From assembly GCF_037126465.1 (NCBI RefSeq), contig NC_088202.1:30116213-30180212 (forward strand): DNA of 64,000 bases. The letters run 5' to 3'. The notes under the pieces were generated by a model. That model saw only the letters and a list, made by a program, of their open reading frames with translations, searched no databases and was not told the DNA's origin. Within the stretch, counting starts at the first letter, position 1. The number at the start of each line of letters is the position of its first letter. This stretch comes from Ornithodoros turicata. Its lineage: Eukaryota; Arthropoda; Arachnida; Ixodida; Argasidae. The translations under genes were made by a program, and so were the position numbers. Of the stretch, positions 44,671 through 55,745 are shown in pieces.

Positions 44671-47055
44671 TCTGCTCTTCTTGGACAACAGTATTTGATA
44701 GCTCTTCGGGATGACGAATCAATCTTCCATGCTCAAGTGCTAGGCTATGTTATAAAGTGAACGAAACTGTGCCAGCAGCGCCCAGCCATGGTACTCTTCA
44801 TCTTTACAATTCATACCATTCTAGAGCCTTCAGGTCAGCTCCAACCGCTTTTCTTGTCATGACAGCTCAGCTCGTAACTTCGAAGCACCTGTATCAAAAC
44901 CACACGCTCTACTCGAGTTACTTCATGTTTACAGATCGGACACATGCTCCAACAGCGGAGCATCATCACCAACGTGCATACTTGTCTTTTTTCGAAGTAC
45001 AAAGCAAGTCAAACGAAGACCTTCAACATTCGGCCGCAATCAAGCCCGTCACCTCCGCGGGGGTTCGCTAGCTCGACCCGCTTTACGTTCCACGAAGATA
45101 CTGAGTACGCGTCTAGGCCTAACGCGCACCCATAGCCGCGTGATCTCTGACCGGCACGCCGCTGGATGATGTGAAGCGGCGAACGATTGTACGGTCCAAG
45201 CGATGTGTGTGCTTGCTGTGTTTTGTTGGAAAGAGTCCCTCCACGTGTCATTCACAATGAGTTACGACAGAAAGCGGACGCAGCGGAAGAAATACATACG
45301 TCCAACCTGAACTCACCTGGACGGAACGAAACGCTTTTGCGTGGGTGAGCTCGTGTTAGTTGTTAGTTGGCAGCAAGGAGATTTAAATGGAGTTTCCAGA
45401 AACGGGATGTCACGGTCACTCGAGTGCGTGATGACGGCGGATGCGGAGGAGTGCTGACAGCGATTAGGTTGCTTTTCACTCCCCCCCCCCCCCTTTTTTA
45501 AACGTGGGTGGATGAAGCTGTTCGGGGCTATGATTAAGGTTTTTGTAATTGTCTCGTTTGCGTGCTGTCACGGGTTATAACTCATGGATGGTAACTGGAA
45601 AAACGAATTAATCGTGAAAAAGTGCGAAACTGAAAATTGTGTAGGATGTTTCGAGACGTGCGTCTTTGGTTATCTCCCGCCGTCCTTCTGTGATTTGATG
45701 TCTGATGCAATAAGGGCCTAATTTGATTTGACATTACCTTCGAGTGAAAGCCCGTTCGAGTTCACTCTAGGCATGTTCGGAGTACGTAACGAAAAGGATT
45801 GTGCCCATATCAGCGAACTGGCGAGGAACCCATCCAGGGCAAGCGTGAGCACCGCCACCAGGGCGACACACGTTTATGAAACTGCCGGTATACTTTGTAC
45901 TGTTATTAAGTGTATCATGTTCTCCACTTTGTTCTTCATTGCACTACCAACGCAAAGAAAAGTACCTTTGATCCCGGCTCAACTGCTGGCATTGTCAACA
46001 GCAGCATATCATACATATTTCGCATACTGACGTTACTCAATGCAAAGCAGAATCAGACACAGCTACATTATAGTAGACATGGTAGATATCGTAAAAAGAG
46101 GGATACACTAAAACAGGAACGGTTGCACGGTTACATTCTCAATAATTGTTGTGTGTGCGTGTGTAATGTTTTCATGACTGCCTGCTATAACGCATAAATT
46201 TTGCTTCAGACTCATCATTACGCAAAAATACAAAGAAAAGAGCAGCGATATTCCTTGCAGTTCTTAATTTTGCCGTTTCCTGAACAAAACTATACAATCT
46301 TTCACCGACTCAATAAAATAGAATGTCAGACGACGACCTGGTAATGCAAACACCTTCGTCGCACATAATCACCAAGGCGCTCCAGGAAAGCTGCAGAGCT
46401 TCGCACACCCATTTTCGCGTTCCGTAATATTTGTATTTTTGCGGGAACACGCATTCTCTTCCCGCATCAATCAACCTGCATAACTGATCCTCTTCCTCAT
46501 TCTACGTGTAAACACCACCGCGCATCGTCTTGAATCTTTTATTCGGCAACGGCATAAACTATCGGTTGCATAGAATGTCACCGGCTGTAATCCGATTCGC
46601 CGTTAAAACCCATCAAGAAGGCGTCCTCCCACCCTTCAGGGCTTAGTGGGCAACAAAGCAAGCTTATAACGGGTAAGACTTTCGGATGACTACTTTTCAT
46701 TTCTTTTCTTCAAAGGGTCTTTCGTTTCCTGTCGTGCTTTTTTTTTTCATTCTTGGACCCCCCTTGGCGTCATGTTGCCGCCGCTGCCTGGAACAAACAC
46801 TCTACATCGCGTCGAGGGTCCGCCCTCATAATTGCCCGGAAAACACCCACGCTCTTCACACCTGACTTTGAACAAAATGATACCAGGTCCTGCTTCGGTG
46901 CGGCAACTTCACTGTTGGTAGGCGTTATATCTTTTGAGGTGAAGTGGCACGGCTATGAATAAGAGAACGTGTTATGCCACTGTGCGGATCATGAGCTCTT
47001 GTGAGAGATAAACTTCAAGGAGAAAGACTGAAAAAGCAATGAGGCGATGAGTCCA
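44671..47055. other. No supported gene
   Basis: A minus-strand CCAG/GTGAGT donor-like word lies near 45314-45320 with no clear exon. A C13 run lies at 45481-45493. Frames at 44757-45071 and 45728-46197 show no domain. Confidence 0.3.
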
Positions 47056-47262
47056 GCGTTGTCGCCTTTGAGAGGAGGCGCCTGTCATGGATGAGACGAT
47101 TGATATGATAATGAGACTGTCCGCGTTCCACATTGAACGGGTTTGTCTATACAGTGTTATAGTGTGTATACAGTGTGTTTGTCTATGTGGAACGCGGCCA
47201 GTGCCATCATCACCTCAATCGTCTCATCCATGACTGGCGCCACATCTCAAGGGCGATAACGC
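47056..47262. mobile_element. Two-tier palindromic MITE
   Basis: Outer inverted arms (GCGTTGTCGCCTTTGAGAGG ... TCATGGATGAGACGATTGA against TCAATCGTCTCATCCATGA ... GGGCGATAACGC) enclose unpaired bases and then inner arms CCGCGTTCCACA / TGTGGAACGCGG (about 47119-47130 and 47187-47198). The centre repeats TTTGTCTAT and TATACAGTGT. It is non-coding, single-copy in the window, and its TSD is not determined. Confidence 0.75.
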
Positions 47263-47331
47263 GTAACCGTAACCGTAACTCAAGATAAACGGAAGTGATT
47301 TCTGCATCGTTAAAGAAATCACCCCTATGTC

Positions 47332-47404
47332 GGGGGGGGGGGGGAATGTTTATAAAGAAAAAAGAAAGGGCATGTCAGCCAAGCAAAGAGACAACTTGCT
47401 ATTC
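47332..47404 (-). mobile_element. Retroelement 3' end with poly-C tail, copy 3
   Basis: Minus strand: GAATAGCAAGTTGTCTC, CTTGGCTGACATGCCC, TTTCTTTTTTCTTTATAAACATTC, then C13. It is followed on the right by an A/G-rich tract of about 75 bases, as in copy 1. Confidence 0.6.
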
Positions 47405-48770
47405 AAAAAAAAGAAAAGAAAGAAAACAGGGGAAAAGGAAAAAAAGAAAAACGGAAAAGAAAAAGACGGAAGGAAAGGCGTAATGGAGGTGCTTGTACAT
47501 ATCATCTTGATATGGTGCAGTGCGAGCCTGAAATGAAACTTTACGTCTTCCGATAAAAAGATAAGAACAACCATGCACGTGCGTATATTGAGCGTGATTA
47601 CTACAAAAATCTCCTGACAGATGCTGCAACCTTTAGTAGGGGTCCCGTGGCGACAGATACACTTACCACGACACATACCACGAAACATTATACTCTCCTA
47701 AGGTTGCTGTCACGGTCACTCGAGCTCCTTATATATGATAAGCCGCTGACCCTGCACAATATGTTTGGAATATATGATTTCCAGCGTTAAGGGCCTCTCC
47801 TTCTTTCATAACTCTCCGGACCTGGAAAGTAATATTGCAGGTCCCTCCATACATCAAACGCGCAGAGCAGCTCAGGTATACGTGAACGGCGCATAAAGCG
47901 ATCACGAGGAAGTCTTGTGGGATTACACCTGAGGATTACTCCCTTTTGCCGGAGCTCATCACAACTTCCGCCCACAATGTACGATCGGCACATCTCTATT
48001 AGTGAGAGGGATTATAAATAAAACCCCAGGGAGATTAGATGGACCTCAGCAGGCACAGAGAGAGAGAGGGATCTTCCATCCATTCATACGCGAAGGGATT
48101 AGTTGGCGATGCATTCTTCACTGTGACCTCTCGGATGAGATTAATAGAATCCACGGCCGTAGAGGACCTATTCTCCTATTCGGCGCAACCACAGGAGGCT
48201 AGCTTGCGCTCAAGCGGGCCCTCCAAAATCCACTCAGCAGCTTTTGTGGAGCAAAAATTCAATAGACGCGCATGAGAGTGCACGACGTCCGTGAAGTGCC
48301 CAACCATAAGTTTTTGACAATCGCTATAAGTGCACCTCTGCGCAGGAACCCTATGTGGGAGCTTCTTCGGTGTGTAATGACGACTGGGACGTAGTCGGAG
48401 AGGGACACGTGTGATTAGGACCTCCGACCACCAAGAAGTGACAATGCAATAGACCTCTACCCGAGAAACGTTATGATGACGTTTGTAGACAAACTGAAAC
48501 CAAAACAAATCGGAAGGGGAGGGCTGGGTTCCACGAATGGGCACTTGTTCGCCGCCTCCTACTGAAAGAAAAGTAGGACAGAAGATTGCGTCCCTTTCAG
48601 GGACCATCGTAATCGCTCAAGACCATGGCTTTCGAACGCGACATTGTTCGCCCCCTAGCTTCGAACGTAGTTCAAGTCTACCAAATTGGTGTCGCTGTCG
48701 AACACTATGACGTCATTTGTTTACAAGCAGGGAAAGGTCTATTCGTCGCTTTACTGAAAGACGGGAGTTG
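47405..48770. other. No supported gene
   Basis: Opposing frames at 48.0-48.6 kb have no recognised domain. The purine tract at 47405-47475 makes K-rich artefact frames. Confidence 0.3.
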
Positions 48771-48860
48771 ACAAAAAGTTAGCGAGTGCCTGTGGGGAGA
48801 CTCCAGCCCACACCTCTCCGATTGCCAGTCAGGTGTGCTACCAATTACACTACGCCGACG
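48771..48860 (-). mobile_element. tRNA-derived SINE (type D) head, minus strand
   Basis: On the minus strand there is an A-box-like GCGTAGTGTAATTGGTAGCA, the segment CCTGACTGGCAATCGGAGAG, then a diverged B-box (GTGTGGGCTGGAGTCTCCC) and GGCACTCGCTAACTTTTTG. The segment GGCAATCGRGAGGTGYG is shared with 28998-29065. The B-box lacks TTCGA and is probably dead. Confidence 0.6.
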
Positions 48861-49590
48861 TCGCGCTCTCGTCATCGAGACAAGGCTATCCAATCTCGCA
48901 CAACATACTCTACTCTCACACGTTATCTGTATTCACATACAGACGAACACACCTAGGCGCACAGATATTGTGTTTGTTTTAACTGTTCGTGCAGCCTCTA
49001 CAGCTTACGTTCACATCGTCCTTGAATTTATTTTGCCATCGTTCGAGTTCTTTAAAGGAGCAGCGAAAGATCTTCCACGAGTTGAGTGCGCGGCCGGTTG
49101 CGTGAGAAACAGAAAGCGTTGCACATGTGCGCGTGCGAGCGATCTGTGACCTATTCGCCGTTTAGAAGCTCCTCCACTCCTTCAGATACACCGTAAGAGA
49201 ATGAGTGAGTTTGCCTTCAGGACGGCATGAAATTGACGGGGGGGGGGGGGAAGAGAACCCATTGGGAGTACCGATGGAGTGACTCTGACACATCTGCTCG
49301 CTATACGCTGCTGCTTTCACTCCAGGAGATCGGACCGCGCCTCCAAGGTGACACCGCTCCGCGTGAGGTCGATTCTTCAGGGTGTTTTGTAAATTGAATT
49401 GATAAGGGGGGGGGGGGGGGTATCGCAACGCTGAGGGAAGATACTTTGCGCAGTTGCTCCTGATAGGCTGTTTTATTAATTAACTAGGGTCGTTTCATTG
49501 CTCCCGCTTTTACGTATGCCGAAATCAGCCTCAGCATGCAGTCTCGCTAAAGACGACGTGTCCAAGCGATTTACTCTACTACAGTAAAGA
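48861..49590. other. Unassigned; two G runs
   Basis: G13 at 49238-49250 and G15 at 49406-49420 lie 155 bases apart on the same strand. No gene is supported. Confidence 0.4.
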
Positions 49591-49662
49591 ACTGGTGTTC
49601 TCAGCCCAGTTTCGAACCTGGATCCCTAGAATCAGCTGACCAATGGACCCACGAAGCTCACA
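49591..49662 (-). mobile_element. tRNA-like SINE head, minus strand
   Basis: The minus strand has TGGGTCCATTGGTCAGCTGA (D-arm/A-box) and ATCCAGGTTCGAAACTGG (T-arm/B-box). The acceptor does not close. The 3' body does not match types A to D in this window. Confidence 0.55.
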
Positions 49663-50777
49663 CATCGGGACCGACGGGAATCAAATAATGAAACGCTGGA
49701 AGAAGTAACGTAGCGTCAGGCCCTTGAGATCGAATATGTTCCTTGGAGTGCAGAAAGCTGCGATCCCGCAAGGGCACCTGAAGAGCCGTAGCCGCCGCCA
49801 TCCACACAAACGCTTACGCGTTTCCTTCTATAAAATATGAACGCAAGAGCTATACGATGTCCACATTCGCACACGTCGGCATAAAAATCGATTGAGGGAG
49901 CGCGCACATTGCAGCGAACCACTGAGAATTCCAAGAGCGCGCAGTCACAAACTGACCAGGGGAATGGACACTGAGGGAGCTGGTGTGAGGACCATGGGCA
50001 GTTGGCTCTATTGTCGCAAACTCGGCGTAAAGAGTAAAAAAAAAGAACATGGAAGAAGAAAAAAACGTTTTTCAAATTTTCTTTAATGTCCCCGTGGGTG
50101 TACACAGCAAACGTGAAAGATTTCGCTGGAAGTTGGAAAGACTCTCTCTACGGTTCAGTGCCGTGGTGGTCTTTTACGATGGAAATGTCTCTTTATGTTG
50201 GCCGACCTTCCTTTTTGGGGGGACGGCAAGAAAAGACGTGAACCTCACCCCGTGTATTCGGGTTCAATGGCGAGGAAACGAAATTGTGATTCTGTGTCGC
50301 CCTGTGGACGTTAACCCATGAAAATGGCCTTGTGGTGTGAAAGCGGAATATGGAATTAGGTTCAGGTTCAGTGGACGCGTATTGTGTCGAATACTGAAGT
50401 GGTTTCCTTTTCCACATCAAGAACCTATTATGAATAAAGCGTGTGAATGGACGCCAATAGTCAAAATTTTGGGGGATTCCTTATTGTATTTCGCGCATTC
50501 TACGACGGACTGCGTCCGCAATGGCTCAGAGAGGGTCGACGAAAAACCGAGGCACTGTAGGCGGGGACAATCTTGTCTTGTGCTGTCTGTTGCGCAAATG
50601 TGAAGTTCGAGTGTGTAAATTCAAGTGGTGCAGTCACAAATGAACGGGTTCTATTTTCGCATCAGGGGCGCGCTACTGGAAAAAGAAGGAAAGCAACAGA
50701 AGCCCTGTAGCAAATATTGACAATTCCAATGAGCTTTCTTAACATTTTAACAGCCCTGATCGATTTTTCACTCCGGC
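49663..50777. other. No supported gene
   Basis: Short frames only. The word CAGGGGCGCGCTACTGG near 50663 resembles a hAT tip but no partner end or duplication was found. Confidence 0.3.
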
Positions 50778-51018
50778 GCAGCCATATTGCGATTTATTGA
50801 GATTGTCGGGACTCGGTATTCTTTTGTTGAATAGACGATTGGGGGAACATTCCGCGTGATACACAATGGACAGTTACCGCTAGTGGACGTGTCGGCTGAA
50901 CCGAGTAGTAATTGTCGGCAGTCACTGTGCTTCGTGCACTGCATGCGTAGCGCCTTCATATCCACTCAGTGGTGTATGCCTACAGTGTATGCTTCAATGT
51001 ATGCCTGCGTGCTCCATC
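50778..51018 (+). repeat. Dispersed repeat E, copy 2
   Basis: Same-strand match to 11880-12085 (TTGCGATTTATTGAGAT, GTCGGCAGTCACTGTGC, GCTTCAATGTATGCCTGCG). It abuts the truncated 5' LTR of the next element. Confidence 0.5.
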
Positions 51019-51027
51019 CATTTGATT

Positions 51028-51723
51028 GATATTGTAGAGGAGATTGTGTTCCTCAACATTTGGTAACCCGAACAACGACCACCTTATTTGGCGTAATTAG
51101 GCCATTCACCATCCTAAATTTTTCGACAAACCGGCAGCGAACCATCTTCTTCCAGCCAAGTCTCACCGGGACCCCTGTTCCACCGGGGACCCGCGTGGAG
51201 ATTACAGCAAGCACAGTTTCCGGCCTCCGACCACCTGCTTCACGATGGTCCGCTCCGGCATTTCTCTGGCGACGTACAGCATTCACGCTCTCGTAAAGGT
51301 CGCAGGACAGTCGCCCACTCAGCAACGATCACTCAACGCACTCAGCAACCACTCAATGCAATCAGCATTCAAGCCTCATCATTGGGATCCGCAAGGATCA
51401 CGCGCGCTTGTTCATGCCATCCCGCTGCTGCTGCATCAACTCACACGATCACAATCCCAGCCGTCCATCACCACGAGTCGTCCTCATTCTCTTCTACGCG
51501 GTATCCACGTGGACATCAACCGCATGCGCCGCTCCGCGCCTGAGTGGGGGAGTGATGTGGCGGCACGTGGACGACGACGACGCGCCTCTGCTGCCGCGCG
51601 CCACAGCACCTGCGAGCCAGTTCTACCGGCACCATCCTAGCGTGAGGCCACGAAGATCTGCCCTCTGGGGCATTCCATCACCGCCGGTCAGGACTCATGT
51701 AGAGGAACACCACCTCCTGTACA
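51028..51723 (+). mobile_element. Miniature LTR retrotransposon (TRIM-like), 5' LTR truncated
   Basis: A 5' LTR end (GTAGAGGAGATTGTGTTCCT then CAACA, to 51058) is followed two bases on by a tRNA-type primer-binding site, TGGTAACCCGAAC, at 51061-51073. A polypurine tract AGTGGGGGAG at 51543-51552 directly precedes TGATGTGGCGG, the start of a 171-bp 3' LTR (51553-51723) ending CTCCTGTACA. The internal region is only about 490 bp. It encodes no gag, protease, reverse transcriptase or integrase that I can see, so copies must have used enzymes from elsewhere. Most of the 5' LTR is missing where repeat E begins. A related solo LTR lies at 383-574. Confidence 0.7.
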
Positions 51724-53450
51724 ATATCTCACAAATACACGGTGTTTGTTTTTATTCCGACAAGCTTCATCGCTCCAAAACACGTGACTCTCTGACGTGG
51801 AATGAACTTTGTTCTCGCTCGAGACGCGCTGGTTTCGGTTTCGGGTCATTTGCCTAGCGGAATTTGGCGATGGATATTTCAACGTAGTTGCTGGTTTCAA
51901 TATTTTTACTTTTTTAAACAATAGAGTGGCTTTAAGTAATGGTTGGCTTCAATTCTGCTATCTCACATTTTTCCGAAAACCTCTATTTTTCAATTTTTCA
52001 TTTTTTTATATATAATGCCTGCCGCAGTTGCCGGCAGTGGCATACTTACTGTACAGTGGCACGGTGCAGTATACAAGGCAAAAGGCAAAGGAGAAATAAC
52101 ACGTAAAATATGAAACAATACAAAACACCCAAGAAATATGAATCATCAAATAAAGTTGTTGTTGGTGAACACGATAAACGACCTCGTAAGTGGAATGATC
52201 GTCGACAGAAAGAAGCGGTAAGCATCGCGCTTATGGAGTGAACGAAAGAGCTGCTTTTGGCGCAAACGGCGGAGTTTGAAAGCGTATTCCATTCAACAGA
52301 TATGCAGTAAACAAAGAATACTGTTAGCAGTTAATTAAGAAGATAATTGATTAATTTAATGTAATTAATGATCTAATAGATACATACCCTGTTCGACAGA
52401 CTGGCCGAATAACTCGCCTGCGAAAACGGCATCCTTGCTGCGCTCACAGCCTTTTTATAAAAAAAATCTGTATTGAATAAAAATAAACACCGCGTAAAAT
52501 AACCCGCATATGTCCTGAGCTACCGTAACTCCTGCAGTGATACCCCTCACGCCATCACCATCATGTGTATGTTGTTGTTACTATAGCCCTCGTGTATATG
52601 GGGAGTCTGTCTCCTTAAACGGACCGTATAGCACGCGCTGTGAAGGGCGGGCATTGCAGCTACTATTTGTCTTCTTTCTCTCTTTGCATTTCTTCTACAT
52701 TGTTCCCTTTAAATCCACAACGCAATGAACTGCGAGACACTGTATCCGCCTCTTTTATGGGAACATCAACAAAAGCACCGAAAATATTCGAGCGTGCCCA
52801 GCAATCGTTCCCTCCACTGTGAAGAACGCTTAAAAGCAACGTCAAGAACTAGACATCTCTGTCTTTGCCCTCTCACATTGGAATTTCTTGACAGGGCAAG
52901 CCCTCTACAGGGACAATGACCTTTGTCTTACAGCCCCTGCTATAGAGAAACACGTGAAGAAAGAAGATTCGCAACACCAGGAACAAGTGGCACCTGGGCC
53001 CTCAACAAGGACAGCAAAGGCGCCCGATGAAGAGTAAACAAACCATCAGAGCGCTATCAACGGTGCCATTCATTGCTCAGCACCATAGACGATGCCATGT
53101 GTACAGCACCCTCCCTAATCTCAGCTGTACGGATACCAGGGCCCGCCGAGGGACAAAGGAGAACGAAACAAACACTGTAAAACGATAAAGAGACATCGCG
53201 GGGTCCTGCCACGCTCTCTGCTGATTTCTTTGCCTTGCACTTGACACTGCGTGCGAGAACGCTTCGCGAGCTTGCGTAGGGTCTGTGAGAAGTTGTGTCG
53301 GCGCTGCACACTGATGAGTCTCGATGAACGAATTTTCGTTACTGCTGCTGAGTGCGGACGTTGTTTCCCTAACGGAACATCCTGACACGGTCGACAATAA
53401 AGATATCATTGCGCCACTAAAGCAGTCAGTGTGGTTTGGTGGAAGAGAAA
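51724..53450. other. Unassigned; dense TAAT stretch
   Basis: At 52327-52375 about eight TAAT/ATTA cores overlap within 50 bases (TTAATTAAGAAG, GATTAATTTAATG, TAATTAATG). GTTGTTGTTGG after AATAAA near 52151 looks like a retroelement tail. No gene is supported. Confidence 0.3.
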
Positions 53451-53490
53451 ACAAAGTGGAGAGGTCACTAAAGTGACCTCTCCACTTTGT
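53451..53490. repeat. Perfect 40-nt palindrome, 2-nt loop
   Basis: Arms 53451-53469 and 53472-53490 are perfectly complementary (ACAAAGTGGAGAGGTCACT and complement) around AA. The geometry is identical to 22720-22759, but the sequence is unrelated. Confidence 0.95.
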
Positions 53491-55315
53491 CCAAAGTACT
53501 TCTCGCGGCATGCTACGGTTCCCTCTGTTTTCTTTTAAGACTTTGTACTACCCCAAATGCATTGAAAACGATGTGCGAAAAAAGAAAAAAAAAGTAAAAC
53601 GCGATTCTCTTTTATTTCCAACCTTCCTCCCACCTACCTTCCTGCATCCAACCTTCATAAGAGTATGATTTCACACCCCTTTATTGGGGGTTGCAAATTG
53701 CGAAAAAAATGCAAAAAGCGATTGCGAACTATGAGTTTAATAGGGAACCGAGGACTAACAGTTGATGTTGCAGAGATATTACTTGCTGTACCGCACACGT
53801 ACGGACATGTACTGCTTTAGAGAGAGAGAGAGAAGGAAAGCGTAATTTCGCGTTTATGTGCTCTGTCCCCTCCCCCCCTCCACTCAAGAGCAAAAAGTTG
53901 CCGAGACTACAACTTTATAAGACAACTTGCTACCTCAGTCTTGACTTGAAACGGGACTACAAGCAGTCCGAACATAACAGAAGAAAACCCTCTCACACGT
54001 CTCACACAGATGCAACGGTGCGAGATTCGCCGAAAATTGCCTCTGTGATGACGAAGGAAACGGGAAGGCAAGAAATACGACTGTGTAATTAATTAATTCA
54101 TCTAGTACAGCAAGTAGCAGCAACTAAAAAATGTCTTTGCTTCTTTTCTTTGCTCTACCCGCATTTATCTCCACACTAATTGCTTCTCCCCCGGAAGTTT
54201 CCTAAAAAAAGCAATAATAACCAAACTCCACGTTCTGACGGCCAAGGCATAAGGTACAGTTCCTGCCCAGCTCAAATGCACTGCCGTACATTAGGCATGA
54301 CAGCGCTATTAACGTAAGCCAGCATTTCGGAAGCTGCTCGCAATTACATTCTCCTCCTCGCTGTTGCTCTTCCCTTTCCAGTGAGGTATGCAGCCGTCTC
54401 AGTAGCCCGCTCGTGCGACTTGCACCAAATTACCCGTGAAAGACGCAGGGCTCAGACAAAGCATAACGACTAAATTCCGTGCATCCATCTTCAGGGAGGA
54501 GTGTTTTTGAAAACGACTGACGCTTAAAGCTTTTTCTTCTCTCTTTTTTTTTTTCTTGACATATGCGGAGGAATCCTATACTGTTGTGTTTTCTGTGAGC
54601 GCGCCACCCGCCTCGTCCTCGGTCGAACAGGCGCGACACACTGTTCTGTGCAGAGCTAATTTTGCTTCTTTAAGAATCCTCCGCGTGAGTTGCACAAAGC
54701 AATCGGGTTGTCTCCTACCCCAGCGAAGATGCGGCCAACCGTATACACAAGAGTGCGGGGCACAGAGTCCCCCAACTTTCTTCAAGCCGCTTGTGTTCAC
54801 GTGCGCTGTGTGGTGGCTCAAAACGTGTATTGTCATCAAGTAGGGAACGTACCGTGCTGCCATATCAGATTAGTGTCAGTACCTAACGCTAACGTGCTGG
54901 GTACCTTGTGACTGCAAGAGTCAGCGCATCACCATCGTGACAGCCTTGGGGGCCGCCACTTCAGGTGCGACGACGAATTCGATAATGCGGTCCGACCATG
55001 GCTGCTACGCGCCGGTAAGGATTCCTACGCTGCTGGCATACAAGCCCTCGTGAAACGCTGGGACAAGTGCATTAGTGCAGCTTGGGATTACGTTGAAAAA
55101 TAAAGCTAATTTCACGCCTGTAAGTTTATTTTACTTTTACGAAAAGTGAAAAGTCCCGGTTTGACTTGAACGCCCCTCGTACATAAATACGTTGTAAATA
55201 TTTTCACTATATCAATCGCATGCTTTGGTTTGTGTAAAAAAGTTGAAACTGTCTCTATTTTGTAGCAACAGTGTATACACGATCGAAAGTTCATCTTGAT
55301 TCAATCAAACGAGGT
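53491..55315. other. No supported gene
   Basis: AG run near 53820-53833 and a T-run near 54545. Frames at 54.5-54.9 kb overlap in antisense. No recognised features. Confidence 0.3.
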
Positions 55316-55377
55316 GGGGGGGGGGGGGATATGTTTATTAAGAAAAAAAGAAACGAGGTGGGCAGCACATCTTGCTG
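55316..55377 (-). mobile_element. Retroelement 3' end with poly-C tail, copy 4
   Basis: Minus strand: CAGCAAGATGTGCTGCCCAC, CTCGTTTCTTTTTTTC, TTAATAAACATATC, then C13. AATAAA is intact. Same strand as the other three copies; shortest match. Confidence 0.55.
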
Positions 55378-55539
55378 ATGCAATATCATCGGGTAGTGCA
55401 GCTTATTTACTACTGATGGAATTTGTACCTCTTTACTTGCGCGAGCTTGTATGAGCGAACTTGGTTTCGACTGATTGAGAAAGAACGACATAGAAATGTT
55501 GGCCTAACTTTTCGTTGGATCGGCTACTCCACGTGCTTA

Positions 55540-55745
55540 GGGTGACGAGCTGCCACCGGGGCCGGCGAGAGTGGGGGGCGGAGCAGCCGGGGATGGAGCC
55601 AAAGGCCCGGGCCTCTTCAGGGGCCCGCCCGAGCGAAGGCCCGACGGTTGCTAGCACCAGGAGACGTGAAGAGGAGGGTCCGGGTAGGACTCATCCGGAA
55701 TCATCCCCGGGGCCCGTAATTTCTCTCGCCGGCCCTGGCTGCCGC
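55540..55745. other. GC-rich, CpG-bearing patch
   Basis: About 200 bases with far higher G+C and more CpG than the neighbours (GGGGCCGGCGAGAGTGGGGG, GCCCGGGCCTCTTCAGGGGC, CATCCCCGGGGCCCG). A 95-codon frame spans it (55515-55802 +), rich in P, R, G and E, with no domain. It might be a 5' exon or CpG-island-like promoter, or part of a retroelement. I cannot decide. Confidence 0.35.

Noticed and set aside
41677..45071. Peptide similarity RAYLAFYDVQ (41.75 kb) versus RAYLSFFEVQ (44.98 kb)
   Set aside because: A match of this size is expected by chance when all frames of 64 kb are compared, and it does not extend on either side.
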